Part shown: in pieces, positions 20,281-31,154 of the stretch
Position numbering within the stretch: position 1 is the first letter of the stretch
Layout of the letters: each line of letters starts with the position of its first letter
Source of the DNA: Aphrocallistes beatrix
Taxonomy: Eukaryota; Porifera; Hexactinellida; Sceptrulophora; Aphrocallistidae
Direction of reading: 5' to 3'
Length of the DNA: 64,000 nucleotides
Assembly: GCA_963281255.1 (NCBI GenBank)
Contig: OY725490.1
Coordinates: 5,518,001-5,582,000, forward strand
Made by a program: the position numbers and the translations under genes
Notes under the pieces: generated by a model
What the model saw: the letters and a program-made list of their open reading frames with translations, nothing else
The model's database searches: none
What the model was told of the DNA's origin: nothing

Positions 20281-22054
20281 GGATACCGCCCTCTAAAAAC
20301 ATCGCCTGACATTCATTAAAAAAAAATGGTGAAATTTTTTATTGTTAATTCCACCGGATTATTGAGTAGTCTACCATCTAATCGTACTTGTTGGATGGTA
20401 TTTATCTTGATATTTATGAACTGAGCACCTAAAGCTCAGTCGTACTAAAAATCGGAAAATTAAAATCCAATCAAAAATATCTTTATGAGGGACTTCATTT
20501 CTAAAATGCACGGGAAATGGCTGTTGTGATATTAGCTATTGTGTATAGAAAAGAATTCTGAACATTTTAAAAAAAAATTTGTTCAGATCCGACCATTAGT
20601 TCGTAAGTTATAGTATATTATAGGTAAAGTTCGGACATCAAACCTCTCTATGGCCTCGAAAATGCTCGAAGTCAATGCTTAAAAACTATTCAAGATATAT
20701 AATCTATTATAATCTTAAATGAAAGGATATATATGACAATATATAGGTTTCTCAAACATCTCTTTGTCAAAAAGTAAATATTTCTTAACTTCGATTTTAT
20801 TGTAATACAAATTCTATAGAGAACTTTGATTATATTAGAAAATGGCGAATCTTGTCATGAAATAAGTTCCCAAAAGTAGCTATTATCCTCAAAAAAAATG
20901 CAATAGTCACTAGCAATGTATACAGAAATTTGAAGCACTCAACATGATTATTTTGGAAGTTCAAAGCATTTATCTCCAAAATTCGGGCAAAGCCCCCTAT
21001 TTATGGTCCAAAAACAGATTCCTCCATATCTCGGGAAATATACACCCAAATTCTTAGCTCTCAATTCCTATTATACTTTTCATGACGGTATATTTCTAAT
21101 TCTTTAATAATTATTGTACTACATCGTATGGAATGCTAAGTTTTAAATTTTTATCACGTGATGACGTAGCAATTTTCGAAAATCCTAACTTTAAAACTAA
21201 AAGTCGTTGACTCTCGCTCTAACTTCCTAATATTCTTTTTAGAAGTTCGTTATTCATTCTAAACCGATCGATTAAACTTTACAGTACTAGGAGTATGAAT
21301 TATATTTCCCAATTGGATCAAAATATTCGGGGTTAGAGGCCTCAAGGTAATTTGTGAATTTTCAGTATAATTTTGCTATTTTCACCAAAATCTGTTGGAA
21401 TATATCTAATTCATCATTATAAATGAGATTAAATGGCCATGTATGCTTTTATCGGTCGTTAATAGCTCATTTTACATCGTTCTTAACATTATAACTTCAA
21501 ATCCCTATATCTCGGGACTTTAAAATTCCAAAATTGACTGTCTTTCAAAAATTTTAACTCAAAATTGCATTGAGATAGAGGTTTGAAAATTTCAGAAGTT
21601 GTTCCATATCATTAGGCGATGAGTGTAGGACCACTCGATTTTCGATATCTTATAAATTTGTGATTTATTGCTGATTTCAAAAGAAAATCGGGCTTTTTTC
21701 GCCGTTTTTTGGCAATTTTTTTCAAGCCCCTATATAAAATTAACAATTTTGGTTATTTTAACTTTCTTTTGGTCCTATGCGATAGCGAATTCGATAGACT
21801 ATATATGAATAAATTTTGTGTTTCAAAAAATCACAGAGTGGAGGAGGACTTATGATTAAGATGTGCTAGGGAAAAACGGAAAAAAACCGACTTTGAGACG
21901 CTGTAACTCAAAAACTAGAAATGCGAACCAAAAACTGTTTGGCATGTCTCAATATTTTTTGATTGCACTACCTGCCCACGCTTAACATCTTATATATCTC
22001 TATTCTTGATATATACTGTTAGCCAAACCTATGGATTTTTCACGGGCGGTATCC
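20281..22054 (+). mobile_element. GGATACCGCCC family, TTAA element, copy A
   Basis: Ends GGATACCGCCCTCTAAAAAC and, in complement, GGATACCGCCCGTGAAAAAT, with exact TTAA on both sides (20277-20280 and 22055-22058). Length is 1774 bases. No frame longer than about 60 codons and no transposase residues were seen. The interior repeats phrases such as ATATCTCGGGA and AACTCAAAAACTA. TTAA duplication suggests mobilisation by a piggyBac-type or other TTAA-specific transposase encoded elsewhere. Confidence 0.85.
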
Positions 22055-22058
22055 TTAA

Positions 22059-22850
22059 TTGAAAATAAACTGAAAGTGAAAATGAAAGTCAGGTCATTTC
22101 TATTTATTCCTTTCACCCCAAGGCATTCCAGGTTAAGGTATAGTTTACATTGTTGAACACTGTTAGTTTCAGAAAAAACATTGGCTTTAATTTATGAAAT
22201 GGTTAGGTGCAACGCCCCACCATCTACGCTCTTCAGCTACCCCCAATGTAATTTTTTGAAGGATTTTATAATATTAACATCAACTTTGATTAATGTTTCA
22301 GGAAAATTTCTAAGATACTATTCTTTGAATTCTTCTTAGAATGACACCAATTCTTAGTATATTTCTTAAAATCCGTAAAGAAGGTTAAGAATTCTTAGAA
22401 AAAAATGCGAACCTAAGAACTATTCTATGAATTGATCAAATTCTTAGAATAATCTTAGAATCCGTAAATAATTTGATGTCACATCATTCTTTATGAATTC
22501 TAAGAATTTCATAGCAATTCGAAATATTCTTAGAAAGACATTTAGAATTAAATTAAGAAAAATTCTAAGAACTTTAGTGAATAAGGCCCCTGGTGGCACT
22601 CTAAAAAGACAGTTTTGAATCGAAATGTCCAATATCTATAACTTCTTTTAGTCATTCCAGAACATCATTTGAATTCGTGCTCAGCACTAAATTTCCAGCC
22701 ATTTTATATATATATTGGACACATTTGGAGAATTTGTTTGTAGATTCCTAGCAATGGCCAGGAATGTGAAAAATGCCGGGCCGTTGCTAGGGACGGGCAA
22801 CAAAAAAATACGACAAATATGGCCAATATATATATCAAATCATATCATTC
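22059..22850. mobile_element. Rest of Harbinger-type miniature element and GGTTGG-family half
   Basis: 22258-22590 is rich in TTCTTAGAATT words and ends ACTTTAGTGAATAAGGCCCC, matching the terminal repeat of the Harbinger element at 30871-35594. From 22591 the GGTTGG-family text resumes (CTGGTGGCACTC, then TCGAAATGTC), including its central stem-loop at about 22745-22795 (CCTAGCAATGGCCAGGAAT and GGGCCGTTGCTAGG). It breaks off at about 22850. Confidence 0.55.
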
Positions 22851-23805
22851 AATATACTAAGGCAATGGCAGTCACCAAAAAATTAGTACCATGGATTAGT
22901 TAAATACTTCAAAACCAATAATTTCGATATTGTAGATGTTTCAAATTTCCATTAATTTAGGCATTCACCCACCCTGACAAACTAACTATTGTATCAGAAC
23001 AATTGAAATGAGATGTATTATTTGGTTTTTACTGAACATAGTCGAATTAATTAATACTTAATACATACAAAATATCAAAAGAATAGTTAATCACAATATT
23101 GAGACTTTAGAGATACTTGACTTGGCTTGAGAGACAGACTTGACTTAGCTTGAGGGACAGACTCGACTTAGCTTGGGGAACAGACTTGACTTAGTTGAGA
23201 GACAGACTTGACTTGAGACCTGAGTCTTGAAGCATCATAAGGGAACAATATACTTCTGAGTACTAAGGAACAATCACACCCGGCCTTTCAATAGGATATA
23301 GTCACACATTCCGGACTTCTACAGCCTGTGAAGTCGACCAAATAAACAAAGAATCTATTAAATTAGTTCTTGAATTTAGCAAGTTTACTACTCTCTTGTT
23401 TCAACACTTGTGCATTATATATAGGTCTTAACGTTATTAGAATTGTACAATGTTCTAAAGCATAGTAGCACAGGCCAAATGAATAATATTAGAACGGGAA
23501 GACCAAAATAAAAGTTTTAAATTTCAGATATATCGTAGTTAAACGACTATTCTTCCCTACCCAATTCACATTGAACAGTTCTAAAGATCATTAACGAATT
23601 TCAAGAACTCAACCTTTTGGATCTGGTCTACACTATTCTTTTCCATGATATAAGCTAACAGTCCGGCTGAAGTTGACTAATGGAAAACGGGCCAAAATTA
23701 CATTTTGCCTTTCCAAGCTGATAACCAGCAGGCTTTCGATGTTAATTTGGAAAACGTTTAGATAAATTGTATTTATCCGAATTAAAGTGAAGGTACTTAT
23801 CCCCA
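22851..23805 (-). mobile_element. Truncated, inverted copy of the THAP/minisatellite element
   Basis: Begins with the terminal repeat (GGCAATGGCAGTCACC, then ACCATGGATTAG), then a short minisatellite in reverse orientation (23105-23232, about five units of CTTGACTTAGCTTGAGAGACAGA), then sequence matching the complement of about 8340-8900. The THAP exon and the far terminus are missing. Confidence 0.65.
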
Positions 23806-24695
23806 CATTTTTGTATTAACGCTTCCGTATACATCCATTGTATTACGTATGAATGGAAAAATGGTTTGTGCTCAATTATTATCATAAACTGTGATATATG
23901 TCAACTCGGGTATATCAATATAGTTAAAATGAGCGTCTAACATCAGTGACACCACTATTTGAACCCGATTTATTTTTTAAAATTCAAAATCTCCGTTGCT
24001 ATAGGTAATAATACTTCAACTTTCCTCGAATTTAACTATTTGGTATCTTAAGAAACTTCATTTGACATCGGATATCTCTTAATTGATATATATCCTTAAT
24101 TTCGACCGAGCGTTTTTCGTTAAAAAGTGCAAATTTTTACATTGCCACTTGATTTACTGAATTTGTTCAAAATTTAGTATATCTTTTGACTTTTTTTTTG
24201 ACGTATTCATCTAAAACTTTGAAGAGGGTAATCAATTTGAAAATCTGTACGGTAATATTTAAAGCATTAGGCTTAGAGCTTATATTATGGTAACATAAAG
24301 TTTATAGAATAAACAAATTCTGAGAACGGAGTCATAAAAGTTTGTGAGGATTGTCATTTTAACTATAAGTGAAGACCGCATACAACACTAAGTCATTTAT
24401 CCATGGTTCAAACAATATTAAATTTATATTCACAATCTAAATTCATTATGATCAATTTTGGAATTGATTGAAATATATATATATATTGCGGTTCAATAAT
24501 CAATCCAACATGTTATTAGATCTGAAAATTTCAAACTTTTCAAATAATTATTCTGCACGAAAAAGTCAGAATTGTGAAAAATAAACATGTAAGCATTTAC
24601 CACAAATTTTTCGGACTCTTACATTCTGATCCATGGTACAATTAAAATCAGTAAAAAGTGAATACAAACTTCTAATGCGAATATTGTTATCCATA
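23806..24695. other. Intergenic, no recognisable feature
   Basis: AT-rich sequence with a short (TA)n run near 24475. I see no coding residues or terminal repeats that I can support. Confidence 0.4.
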
Positions 24696-24703
24696 GTTTA
24701 GGG

Positions 24704-25063
24704 CAGTGTTTCTCAACCTTTTTCTTCTCGCGGCACCCTTTCTAAACTTATACCTTTCAGCGGCACCCCTTAATTTGACTTAGGGGCAGGCCAATGAACA
24801 AGTGATAGTAAAAGTGGAGATTGATTTGAATTATTACGACTTTATTATAGAATAACTAATTAATAAACTAGGAAATTATTGTGAATATTGTGTAATAAAT
24901 TATTCCAGAGGATTGTCAGAGGACAATCATCAAATTCAACATTGACAATGGTATCAATAGAAAATAAAATAAAGCAGTATGTAAGTGTGGTAAGGCCTGC
25001 GGCACCCCTAGAGGAAGCAAATGGCACCCCAGGGTGCCGCGGCACCCCGGTTGAGAACCACTG
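24704..25063. mobile_element. Non-autonomous hAT element, sister of 3261-3686
   Basis: Ends CAGTGTTTCTCAACCTTTTT and GGTTGAGAACCACTG, with an exact 8-base duplication GTTTAGGG at 24696-24703 and 25064-25071. GCGGCACCCC words repeat near both ends. Non-coding. Confidence 0.95.
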
Positions 25064-25071
25064 GTTTAGGG

Positions 25072-25859
25072 TATGGTTCCATTGAGTTCAGACACCAAAG
25101 AACAAAATGTTGAAAGACCACGAGATTGTGACGTCATTGCCACGTCTATATAATTAGAAGGCTGAGAATGAAACAATAGTAGGTGTAAATCAACATGCCC
25201 ATAAGCATATACTACCATCCACCAAATCAGTGCGCAAGTTAGGCCTGCCTCCCCAGATGAGCGAAGACCCTACGAGTTGTGTGTTCCCAGTATGAGCTGC
25301 GTGTTCCCAGCATGAGTTGCGATTTGCAAGTTACAACTGATAAATAATAGGGCAGATATTGTTATTTATATTCATTGCTTGAGCCTACAATTGCATCGAC
25401 ATGTGTGGTCTAGCCCTTCCTTCCAGGTGATGAGATAATATAGGAAATATCATCAGCAATTCTCAGAAAAGTGAAGTGTATATAGGAACGCAATAGATAG
25501 TTTATGAATATTACTGAGAAGCATTCCAATATTGTAAGTAAAACGGATTTAAAACAAGTTAGTGACTATGAAAATTAATTCAAAAATGTAATATTAGAAA
25601 TTTTACATCACTTTAAAATTTGCCAAAACCTAAATCATAATCGCAAATATTACTCAAGTACTATCGCTTTATATCTAAAATTGGACATTTGAAGAAAAGT
25701 ATGAATAAACGTAATACAATTTGAGTGTAGCACCAGTAGGGAGATGATCTTATAACATGGAGGAAGTATCTCGTCCGTATGTATGTATAAATTGGAAATT
25801 AATAGTAGAAATGTAATTAATCCTCCGTAATTTCCTGAACGGTTCCACCAAGTTTGGTT
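25072..25859. other. Intergenic, no recognisable feature
   Basis: Mostly single-copy by eye. A TGACGTCATTGCCACG stretch at about 25129 resembles one block of the hairpin repeat but lacks its neighbours. A short local duplication (TGTGTTCCCAGTATGAG, TGCGTTCCCAGCATGAG) occurs near 25280-25315. Confidence 0.4.
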
Positions 25860-25867
25860 ACTGAGGT

Positions 25868-26092
25868 CAGGGCTGTATCAACCCATTTTGAGTTGGCAAA
25901 ATCATACCAATGAGTTGATTATAGCCGTCATATGAAAATGAATTGTTGAAACCAGTTCATTTAGTACAAATGAATCATTCCGAAAATTAGTGGGCTGTAG
26001 ACAACTCATTTTTTGAAAGAGTTGAATGAGTTGTGGGCAAGGAATTTCCATGAAAATGACTTGTTTTTGCCAACTGGGTTGATACAACCCTG
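25868..26092. mobile_element. Short hAT-type miniature element (225 bases)
   Basis: Ends CAGGGCTGTATCAACCCA and, in complement, CAGGGTTGTATCAACCCA, flanked by ACTGAGGT (25860-25867) and ACTGAGAT (26093-26100), an 8-base duplication with one difference. Internal AACTCATT/AATGAGTT words extend the symmetry. Non-coding. Confidence 0.85.
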
Positions 26093-26209
26093 ACTGAGAT
26101 AATCTGGAATGGAGTATTCCGTAAATTAGGCAATTACAAGTAGAATTCGGAAAGTTTCCGCCAAGTTCCATAAATTAGGGACTCAGATATCAAATATCCA
26201 GTGATGTAG

Positions 26210-26336
26210 ATTATTTTCATTAAGACAGACATGTTTAGAGTGATTATCAACCTTATAATTAACCAGTGTGAGCCCAGGCGCCCAAATGGCGCGTCTGGCG
26301 AACACAAAGTGTCCGCAAGCAAGCGAAGCGCGCTTG
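26210..26336 (+). repeat. Hairpin-ended repeat, copy 5 (GC-rich end only)
   Basis: Contains AGACAGACATGTTTAGAG, CCTTATAATTAACCA and the hairpin end to GCGAAGCGCGCTTG. One hairpin stem is degraded (GGCGAACACAAAGTGTCCGC). Confidence 0.8.
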
Positions 26337-26631
26337 TGTTTCTGTAAGTTAAAATGCAAGCCATCAAGTTCTAAACCTTCAAACCGGTTGCTACGTTTTA
26401 GGCATTATACGCATTGAAATTAATAACAAACGCTAGTTTAGTCTAAAAATAGATATATTACATCTATAGAACATGTCTAAACTTAGCAACACTCATACAC
26501 AGACACACAGACGTACAATTACAACTGCAAATGGATATCTATTAAATGAATATAAATACAATAAATTTGCTCAAATTACGCATCCAGAAGAAGTAAAATC
26601 ATAAAAGTCATTCTACAAAATAATTCTGAAA

Positions 26632-27051
26632 ATGTCTAATAAAATGTTGGGGAAAATGAGTACATATCAACGTGCATGTAACATCTGCCCTCAGTTCGTG
26701 CCAGGAAAGTTACGAATTGGGGAGTGCAATCAGAACATAATAATTGAGAAGAGAGCCGGCCAAAAGAATATTAACTTGTGCAGAGACGTCATCGAACACA
26801 TCTGGAGTGGAGGCGAGAGTGAAAAGCTCCAGGTTACATTTCGAACAGAACGAAATACATTGACTACCCATATACGTCGTAGACGCCATCATTCTGATTA
26901 TTGGCTAGACATCTTCGCGTCCTACACTGATGAACAATTCATGCAAGAATTTGGATGTGACCAGTTTCATGCATACAAAGAGCATGTTAAACAATATGGT
27001 AAAGCATTCCGGTGGAATCCACCGAAGCTAACATTCGAGCAAAGGGAATAA
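26632..27051 (+). CDS. Unrecognised protein, 139 residues
   Basis: An intact frame from ATG at 26632 to a stop ending at 27051. I do not recognise the family. The first 30 residues contain a Cys pair (RACNICPQF), the middle is rich in Arg and His (HIRRRRHHSDYWLDIF), and the C-terminal third (EFGCDQFHAYKEHVKQYGKAF) looks like an amphipathic helical segment. There is no signal peptide or membrane helix. Residue usage is balanced, unlike the repeat-derived frames nearby, and no transposase motif is seen, so it is more likely a host gene or one exon of one. The antisense frame at 26710-26892 appears to be its shadow. Confidence 0.5.
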   Translation: MSNKMLGKMSTYQRACNICPQFVPGKLRIGECNQNIIIEKRAGQKNINLCRDVIEHIWSGGESEKLQVTFRTERNTLTTHIRRRRHHSDYWLDIFASYTDEQFMQEFGCDQFHAYKEHVKQYGKAFRWNPPKLTFEQRE

Positions 27052-28717
27052 AAATTCAAGCAACAGTATTTGCCAGCAGATAAAATGCTCGACTATCCAC
27101 AATTAGAGATACTCACTTGCTTGGAGTAGATTTTGTATGTATGTAACAATCATGTGATTCATTGATAACTATTACTTAGTATAACTATTATTATAACAAA
27201 GTACTTGTTGATAAATAAGTAATAATATCACTAGACGTACATAATACCATTTGTCTGCTTCATATATTATTACATTGGATCTATGATCCTATGTAATATT
27301 GTAGCACAGTTCTAAAATGAGTGCTGGAGTCCGGCCTGGCACAAGTGGTATGCACAGACCTGAGTATAAAAGACATCACTAATTTCCCTGGATTTTCCAT
27401 GGAATTCGCATTTTAAATCTAGAACATTTTTGAGAGGAGCTTGTAAGTATACTCGAGTGGTTATACGGGAGGGTTGATTTGAAATTAGTTGATGTATCAC
27501 ACAGTAATACTCAACATGTTATCTAGAATAAGAAATAAAATATTCTATTGATTTCAGATAGAAGATAATTGATGAAATAGTACATGCGATAAAAAACATT
27601 TTTGGGTAAAAGTTTCAAAGTCAATTTACGAGATTAAATAAACGGGGGAGGGGGGCTAGAAAAAAAACATTAATTAATAAGCGGGGGCCAGTTTATTCGG
27701 ACACCTAGAGTAGACCCATCAGATATTTGCAGCCACAAATGCGACAAATGACTTTGTATACAAGTCGTCTTATTCGGCAAACTTAGCCCTCTAGCAACAT
27801 CATTGCAGCATAGGAATGTAACAAAATTCCATTCTTAAAACTTGTTTGAACCCTATCGAGTGATCCCTCTTGCGACTCCGCTCGGTCTAAATTTGACAAT
27901 GATTTGTGAATAAGGTATTTCGTCCAAATAGTACTATTGCAATGATTTGTATTGATCCACAGGCACAGGGTCGAGACTTTCTCAGAATAAATGTCGCCTA
28001 TTTCAAACTCATCCCTTTTGGTCTACATAATCACCACAAAAAGCATGCTAAACATGTCCAACCGTGCTCATTTCCCAAAAACAATGATCAAAAGTCACTA
28101 GACTATAAATGGCTACACATCAACGAGTCAAGGATTAGAACTGCACGGGACAAGGATTAGAACTGAATATTGAGCATTTTTAACAGAATTATTTTTGAAG
28201 TTATATGCACATTACTCCTAGATCCTGGCATAGGTCCTGGGGTGCACAAAATAATTTGTAGGTGTTATGAGGTGCACGAGGTAAAAGGGGTTGGGAACCA
28301 CTGTTTTATGCGAACAAAAAGGTTCTTTACAAACCACATAAGGGCGTTATTGGGAGGTGCCCCATTCAAGGCTCCATTTTCCATCCCAGACAACAATATG
28401 TCACAATAGCAATGCACACATAACAGTAGATATGTAAGCACGTTACAAACAAGTGTAATTGGAATTTAGGTTAGTAAGAAATTGAGAAATGCAAACACCA
28501 TCCATAATTGGGAAAATTCTAAAAATATCAACATGCGCTTGTGTACTGTACTACATGCTAGCTATATTTAGAATTGTCACCACATTACAAGAAACTAGTT
28601 ATATTATTAGCATGTGAGGTGGAACAATTATGGGCACTACAACTGTAGTTAATTTTAACGAGTTACACCAAATCAATATAAGTATGGAAATAATTAATGT
28701 CATAACTAATTCAAAAA
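27052..28717. other. Intergenic with weak repeat debris
   Basis: 27640-27720 holds a G-rich block (AAACGGGGGAGGGGGG, then AAGCGGGGGCCAG) resembling the end of a decayed miniature element. 28289-28303 is an isolated right end of the hAT family (GGTTGGGAACCACTG) whose left end I could not locate. The remaining frames show no family motifs. AATAAA occurs near 27534, a possible poly(A) signal for the gene at 26632. Confidence 0.4.
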
Positions 28718-30676
28718 ATGTCTTCTTCAGAACAAGAAACTATTTCTACATTTCGAAGCGCAGATCTCCCGAAGGTTTGCATTCCGGCTGATTTTGAATC
28801 TAGCATGGAGTCAAGTGGGTCTGACAATGAAGGTGATTTCATATTCAAAGTCCCAACAACCCCAACTGATTTAACACCAGCTACATCCACGCCTACTGAG
28901 CTCGGATCTACTCTCTCTCAAGTAGCCCTCTCTTCGCAGACATCCGAAGAATCGGATAACACGGCACCAGCTACCCCAGTTCATACCAAAAAGCAGCGAG
29001 GACATAAGCTCAACACTGGGAGGTTTCGGAAGGGTGAGGGAGTCAAAAGAAAATCTACTTTCACACCATCCATCACAAAGCGATTACCGCTTCCTACCAG
29101 CACTCCGAAATCTAAAACACTATTACAGCAAGTGAAGTTTCCTCAGCCCAATAAACGCCTCAGTATTATGGTACAGAAGGATGGAGCTCAATCATTTCGT
29201 GATCTCTACGTTCCTCATGGCTCGCAAATAATTGATATCGATATACTGGGTACTGTATTTTCCCTATTCAGATGCACTGAGGTACACTGCACTGGTAAAT
29301 TGAATCTGTATCAATACGCTTTTCGTGATGGGTTACAATCATATCTCTTGTTGAAATGCAGTCGCTGCCATCTTGTGCTTGCTGAATTTCCCACATCCTG
29401 TCCGGTTGGAATGAAACCTAATGAAGCCGTGAACGATCCTCAAATGCTTTGCCAGAAAAAGTCGAAGTCAACGTTAGAGCTTTACTAGCAGCACACTGTA
29501 CTTCAATGAGCTGGAGTGATTTTCGACTGACCTGCAACCTCCTTGATGTACAAAATACCTGGCATAGAATGTCCAAGTCTCTACTCGCGAATTGGTCCTT
29601 TCTACAGATAAAATATGCCAGCAATCCATGTCCATGACAGCAAAAGAAGTGAGAGCCAAAGCTGAGTCATCTAACATTCCTGGTTGCAAGGTATGCGCGG
29701 TGAGCTTTGACGGATCTTGGCACAGGCGCGGCTATTTAGTAATCAAGGATTCGCCGGGGCTATTGAAGTCAAAACGGGGAAAGTCCTTGACTACGTCCTT
29801 TACGAACGCGTGTGTAACAAATGTATCAGATGGACGGAAGAACGTAAGAAAGAAAACCCAGAGGAATACAGCGAATACTTGGAGAAACATTCGAGTAAAT
29901 GCCCAGCTAACTTCTCTGGAACAAGTCAGGCGATGGAATCTTCTGCTGCAATAGAAATCTGGGGTGGATCAGTTGACAAGCATTCTCTAGCCTATACTAC
30001 ATATGTGGGAGATGGGGACTCAAGCTCTTTCAAAAGGTTGGAACAAAATAATCCTTACAAAGGAATGGCAGTTATCCGGAAAGAGGAATGTCTTGGGCAC
30101 ACGCAAAAACGATTAAAGGAACACCTCAAAAAGAAGACAACTACGAAAACAATGCCCTCCAAGCCAATACCCGCATCAAAAGTCGAGAGAATTGCTCATC
30201 TATACGCTCTTGTTATTGGCAAGAACAGAGGCAGAACACCACTAGACATTCAAAACGCCCTTTACACACTGATGAATCATTTGTTCGAGGAGCACGATCG
30301 TTGCCCACACTCAAAAGAATCCTGGAGTTACTTTCAAAAGGGTCTCGCCATTTCAGCTGAGAATACTTCTCATCCACCTCCCATACTCCGACAACCCTAT
30401 CTGAATAAAGACGAGTATTCGCGCCTGGAAAATGTTTTCAAGAAATTTGCAAGCATTGAAATGTGTTCCGCTCAGACAATGGGATTAACACAGAACTGTA
30501 ATGAGTCGCTACATTCAGTTGTATGGCATAATGCTCCAAAGACAAAACGTGTAGGACAAAAGTCACTTCAAGCCGCTGCTGCTATTGCTGTGTGCACTTT
30601 CAATGAAGGTTCAATGATGCTCGCTGCTATTCTGTCAGATCAACATGTACAATGTAGCCGTATAATTATCTCTTGA
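28718..30676 (+). pseudogene. Mutator-like (MULE) transposase
   Basis: The N-terminal frame (28718 to about 29450) has an acidic Ser/Thr-rich start, then a zinc-binding-like part (CTEVHC and CSRCH, about 29270-29370). Two short frames follow (NVRALLAAHC; then CKVCAVSFDGSWHRRG). The last frame (about 29735-30676) reads SNQGFAGAIEVKTGKVLDY, CNKC, then YVGDGDSSSF and KEECLGHTQKRL. DGSW and DGDS carry two catalytic Asps of the Mutator transposase domain, and the pattern matches metazoan proteins with that domain. Three single-base frame changes (near 29445, 29600, 29735) break the gene, with few other lesions, so it is young or partly a sequencing artefact. No terminal repeats were identified. 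Confidence 0.75.
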
Positions 30677-30686
30677 ACACCTAGCA

Positions 30687-30870
30687 TTTTTGAAACGATC
30701 AGAATTTTATTTCTGATCCAGTGATCGCTAAATATCTGATATCAAACCAGCGATTTCCCGAGCTTTATATAAATGAACTCCCTTATAGAGCTATTTTGAT
30801 TGGATTTTATTTGACCATTCTTCTAAATCTTTGTGTTATATAATATCCAAAGGTGCCAAAACAATGTTAA
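30687..30870 (-). mobile_element. Fragment of a GGATACCGCCC-family element (left of Harbinger)
   Basis: Matches the complement of about 39000-39200 in copy E2 (TGAAACGATCAGAATT, GATCGCTAAATATCTGATATC, AAAGGTGCCAAAACAATGTT). It continues at 35595-35835 beyond the Harbinger element, which was therefore inserted into it. Confidence 0.75.
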
Positions 30871-31154
30871 GGTCCTTATTCACTAACAAAACTTAAGTTT
30901 TGCTTAACTTAAAACTTAAGAATAACTTAAGCAAATTCTAAGTATTTGCTTAACTTTAAGCCAAATCTAAGTATTTGCTTAACTTGAGAAACAGCTAAGA
31001 ATTTGCTTGCTTTAAAAAAATTTCAAGAATTTAATACTTTTGAATTATCCAAATACTGTAATCACTATCAAGTTCCATGGTTAAATCATATGAACAATAG
31101 TCCTATTAAATAGTTATAAATTTCTGGAGAAATATTCTAGTTTAGTTAGATTTC

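Noticed and set aside
27327..27350. tRNA-derived SINE head (CCTGGCACAAGTGGTA resembles an A box)
   Set aside because: No B box at the expected distance and no second copy in the window.
29418..29689. Minus-strand frames opposite the MULE gene
   Set aside because: Antisense shadows of the conserved transposase sequence with no motifs of their own.
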